From contig JAISCH010000132.1 in assembly GCA_031265725.1 (NCBI GenBank), positions 1-7,730 on the forward strand: a stretch of DNA of 7,730 nucleotides. The letters are read 5' to 3'. Of this stretch, positions 6,783 through 7,730 are shown one piece after another. Position 1 is the first letter of the stretch, and every line of letters begins with the position of its first letter. Below the pieces are notes generated by a model, which searched no databases, was not told where the DNA came from, and saw only the letters and a program-made list of their open reading frames with translations. Origin of the DNA: Propionibacteriaceae bacterium. GTDB taxonomy: Bacteria; Actinomycetota; Actinomycetes; Propionibacteriales; Propionibacteriaceae. Position numbers and translations under genes: made by a program.

Positions 6783-6804
6783 GGGGTGCGTTATTCCGTG
6801 TTGA

Positions 6805-7730
6805 TCAGTCCCTTAGATAGGGATCGGGGAGTGTGCTCATCAATTGGGCATAAGCTCGTCCTGCCGCCGCGTCGTCGCTCTCGGCCAAGGCAGCTTGTTC
6901 TGCTTCTCGCCAGCTGCGGTAGTGGTGCGACTGCTCCACTTTCTGTTTTGCCGACCAGTTGAGTTCAGTGGCCATCACATCTGCTACCTGGTCCAGAACA
7001 GATTCACCGCCATCGGCGAAGCAGATCGCTATCCGGGTGCGTCGCTCCAACACGTCGCGGATGGTGAGCGCGCCTTCAGCCCGGCAGGCGTAGACGATCT
7101 CGGCCCACAGATAGGGTTCATAGCCGGGGATCACTTCGGCCAGGCTCGGATCGCTGTCTGCCAGCGCCGCCAAATCCTGCACCGCGCTGCCATAACGCCC
7201 GATCAGATGATCCAGCACTTGGCCGCTCAGGCCAGCGAATGGGCCGCTTCGCTGAATAGCTGTCCGGGCCTGTTCGTGGCCGACTGCTCCGAAGATCGGG
7301 ATATCTGCGGTGTGATTCTTCGCAAATGCGCCGAAGTGGTCAAGGTCTGGGCCAGCTTCGTTGATCGCTGAGTCCACTGCGTCACGGGCCATGATCCGGT
7401 AGGTGGTGTACTTGCCTCCGGCGATGGCGTGCAGTCCTTTGATCGGGGAACGCACCGAATGCTCACGGGATAATTTGGTGGTGTCGGCGTCCGGCGAAGT
7501 TTGCACCAATGGACGCAGTCCAGCGATCACTCCACGCACATCGTCCGAGGTCAGTTTTTGGGAGAGCACTGAGTTGACCTTCGCCAGCAGGTATTCCACG
7601 TCGGCCTTGGTCGCTACTGGAGCGGCTTTGTCCTCCAGCCATTCGGTGTCGGTGTCCCCGATGAGCCAACGGCCCAACCAGGGAATGACGAAGAGCACGC
7701 TCTTCTCCGTGCGCATGAGGATGCCATAGC
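6805..7730 (-). CDS. glpD: Aerobic glycerol-3-phosphate dehydrogenase, C-terminal part
   Basis: The frame is open to the right edge of the window, so only the last 307 residues are present, a little over half of a typical protein of about 560-580. Residues read YGILMRTEKSVLFVIPW, WLIGDTDTEW, GLRPLVQ, then TTKLSREHSV and AGGKYTTYRIMARDAVD, the hallmark end of the FAD/substrate domain in GlpD. The remainder is the C-terminal helical cap (DAO_C-type): YGSAVQDLAALADSDP, EIVYACRAEGALTIRDVLERRTRIAI and a tail ending YLRD. The enzyme is a membrane-associated flavoprotein that oxidises sn-glycerol 3-phosphate to dihydroxyacetone phosphate and feeds electrons to quinone. glpK follows 34 bases downstream, so the gene order is glpD-glpK; no glpF is seen in the window. 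The promoter and any operator lie outside. The ATG at 7716 is internal, not the start. Confidence 0.95.
   Translation of the reverse strand, partial: YGILMRTEKSVLFVIPWLGRWLIGDTDTEWLEDKAAPVATKADVEYLLAKVNSVLSQKLTSDDVRGVIAGLRPLVQTSPDADTTKLSREHSVRSPIKGLHAIAGGKYTTYRIMARDAVDSAINEAGPDLDHFGAFAKNHTADIPIFGAVGHEQARTAIQRSGPFAGLSGQVLDHLIGRYGSAVQDLAALADSDPSLAEVIPGYEPYLWAEIVYACRAEGALTIRDVLERRTRIAICFADGGESVLDQVADVMATELNWSAKQKVEQSHHYRSWREAEQAALAESDDAAAGRAYAQLMSTLPDPYLRD

Noticed and set aside
6477..7371. Plus-strand open frames of 161 and 175 codons over glpK and glpD
   Set aside because: They lie opposite highly conserved enzyme genes and their translations have no family features.

Overview
The window looks like part of an actinobacterial chromosome (Actinomycetota) of fairly high G+C (estimated by eye, not counted). 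The evidence is a WhiB-family Fe-S regulator, a protein of the actinobacterial DUF5719 type and the local gene set. A propionibacterial-type host would fit, but the sequence alone does not settle genus or family.

Left half, plus strand (1-4620): the 3' end of a whiB2/whmD-like gene; a 69-base gap with a weak candidate promoter; a very large membrane protein (998 aa) with an N-terminal GT-A (GT2-like) glycosyltransferase domain and about a dozen membrane segments; and a secreted DUF5719 protein whose ATG overlaps the previous stop (ATGA). The last two are almost certainly co-translated and probably act together at the cell envelope.

Middle (4621-4800): the gap between two convergent genes is almost filled by one large imperfect palindrome. 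It has 17-base perfect outer arms (4619-4635 and 4758-4774), 22-base inner arms pairing at 18 of 22 positions, and a 50-base apical region with small nested hairpins. All four inner-arm mismatches become G-U pairs in RNA read from the minus strand. No gene type explains this element and it is the best candidate for something new. It could be a REP/MITE-like repeat, a two-way transcription end, or a structured 3' untranslated RNA.

Right half, minus strand (7730 down to 4801): the C-terminal part of glycerol-3-phosphate dehydrogenase (glpD, running off the window), glycerol kinase (glpK) and a small zincin-like 'metallopeptidase' family protein, spaced 34 and 23 bases apart, so probably one transcript. 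GlpK makes sn-glycerol 3-phosphate and GlpD oxidises it to dihydroxyacetone phosphate, giving a glycerol-use pathway.

Three proteins lack residues usually expected of their families. The glycosyltransferase has PNT where a DxD-like motif is expected, the zincin-like protein has VEQLS in place of HExxH, and GlpK has Thr in place of the glycerol-contacting Arg. The rest of the window is ordinary chromosomal gene content; I saw no CRISPR array, RNA gene, transposase or phage gene.
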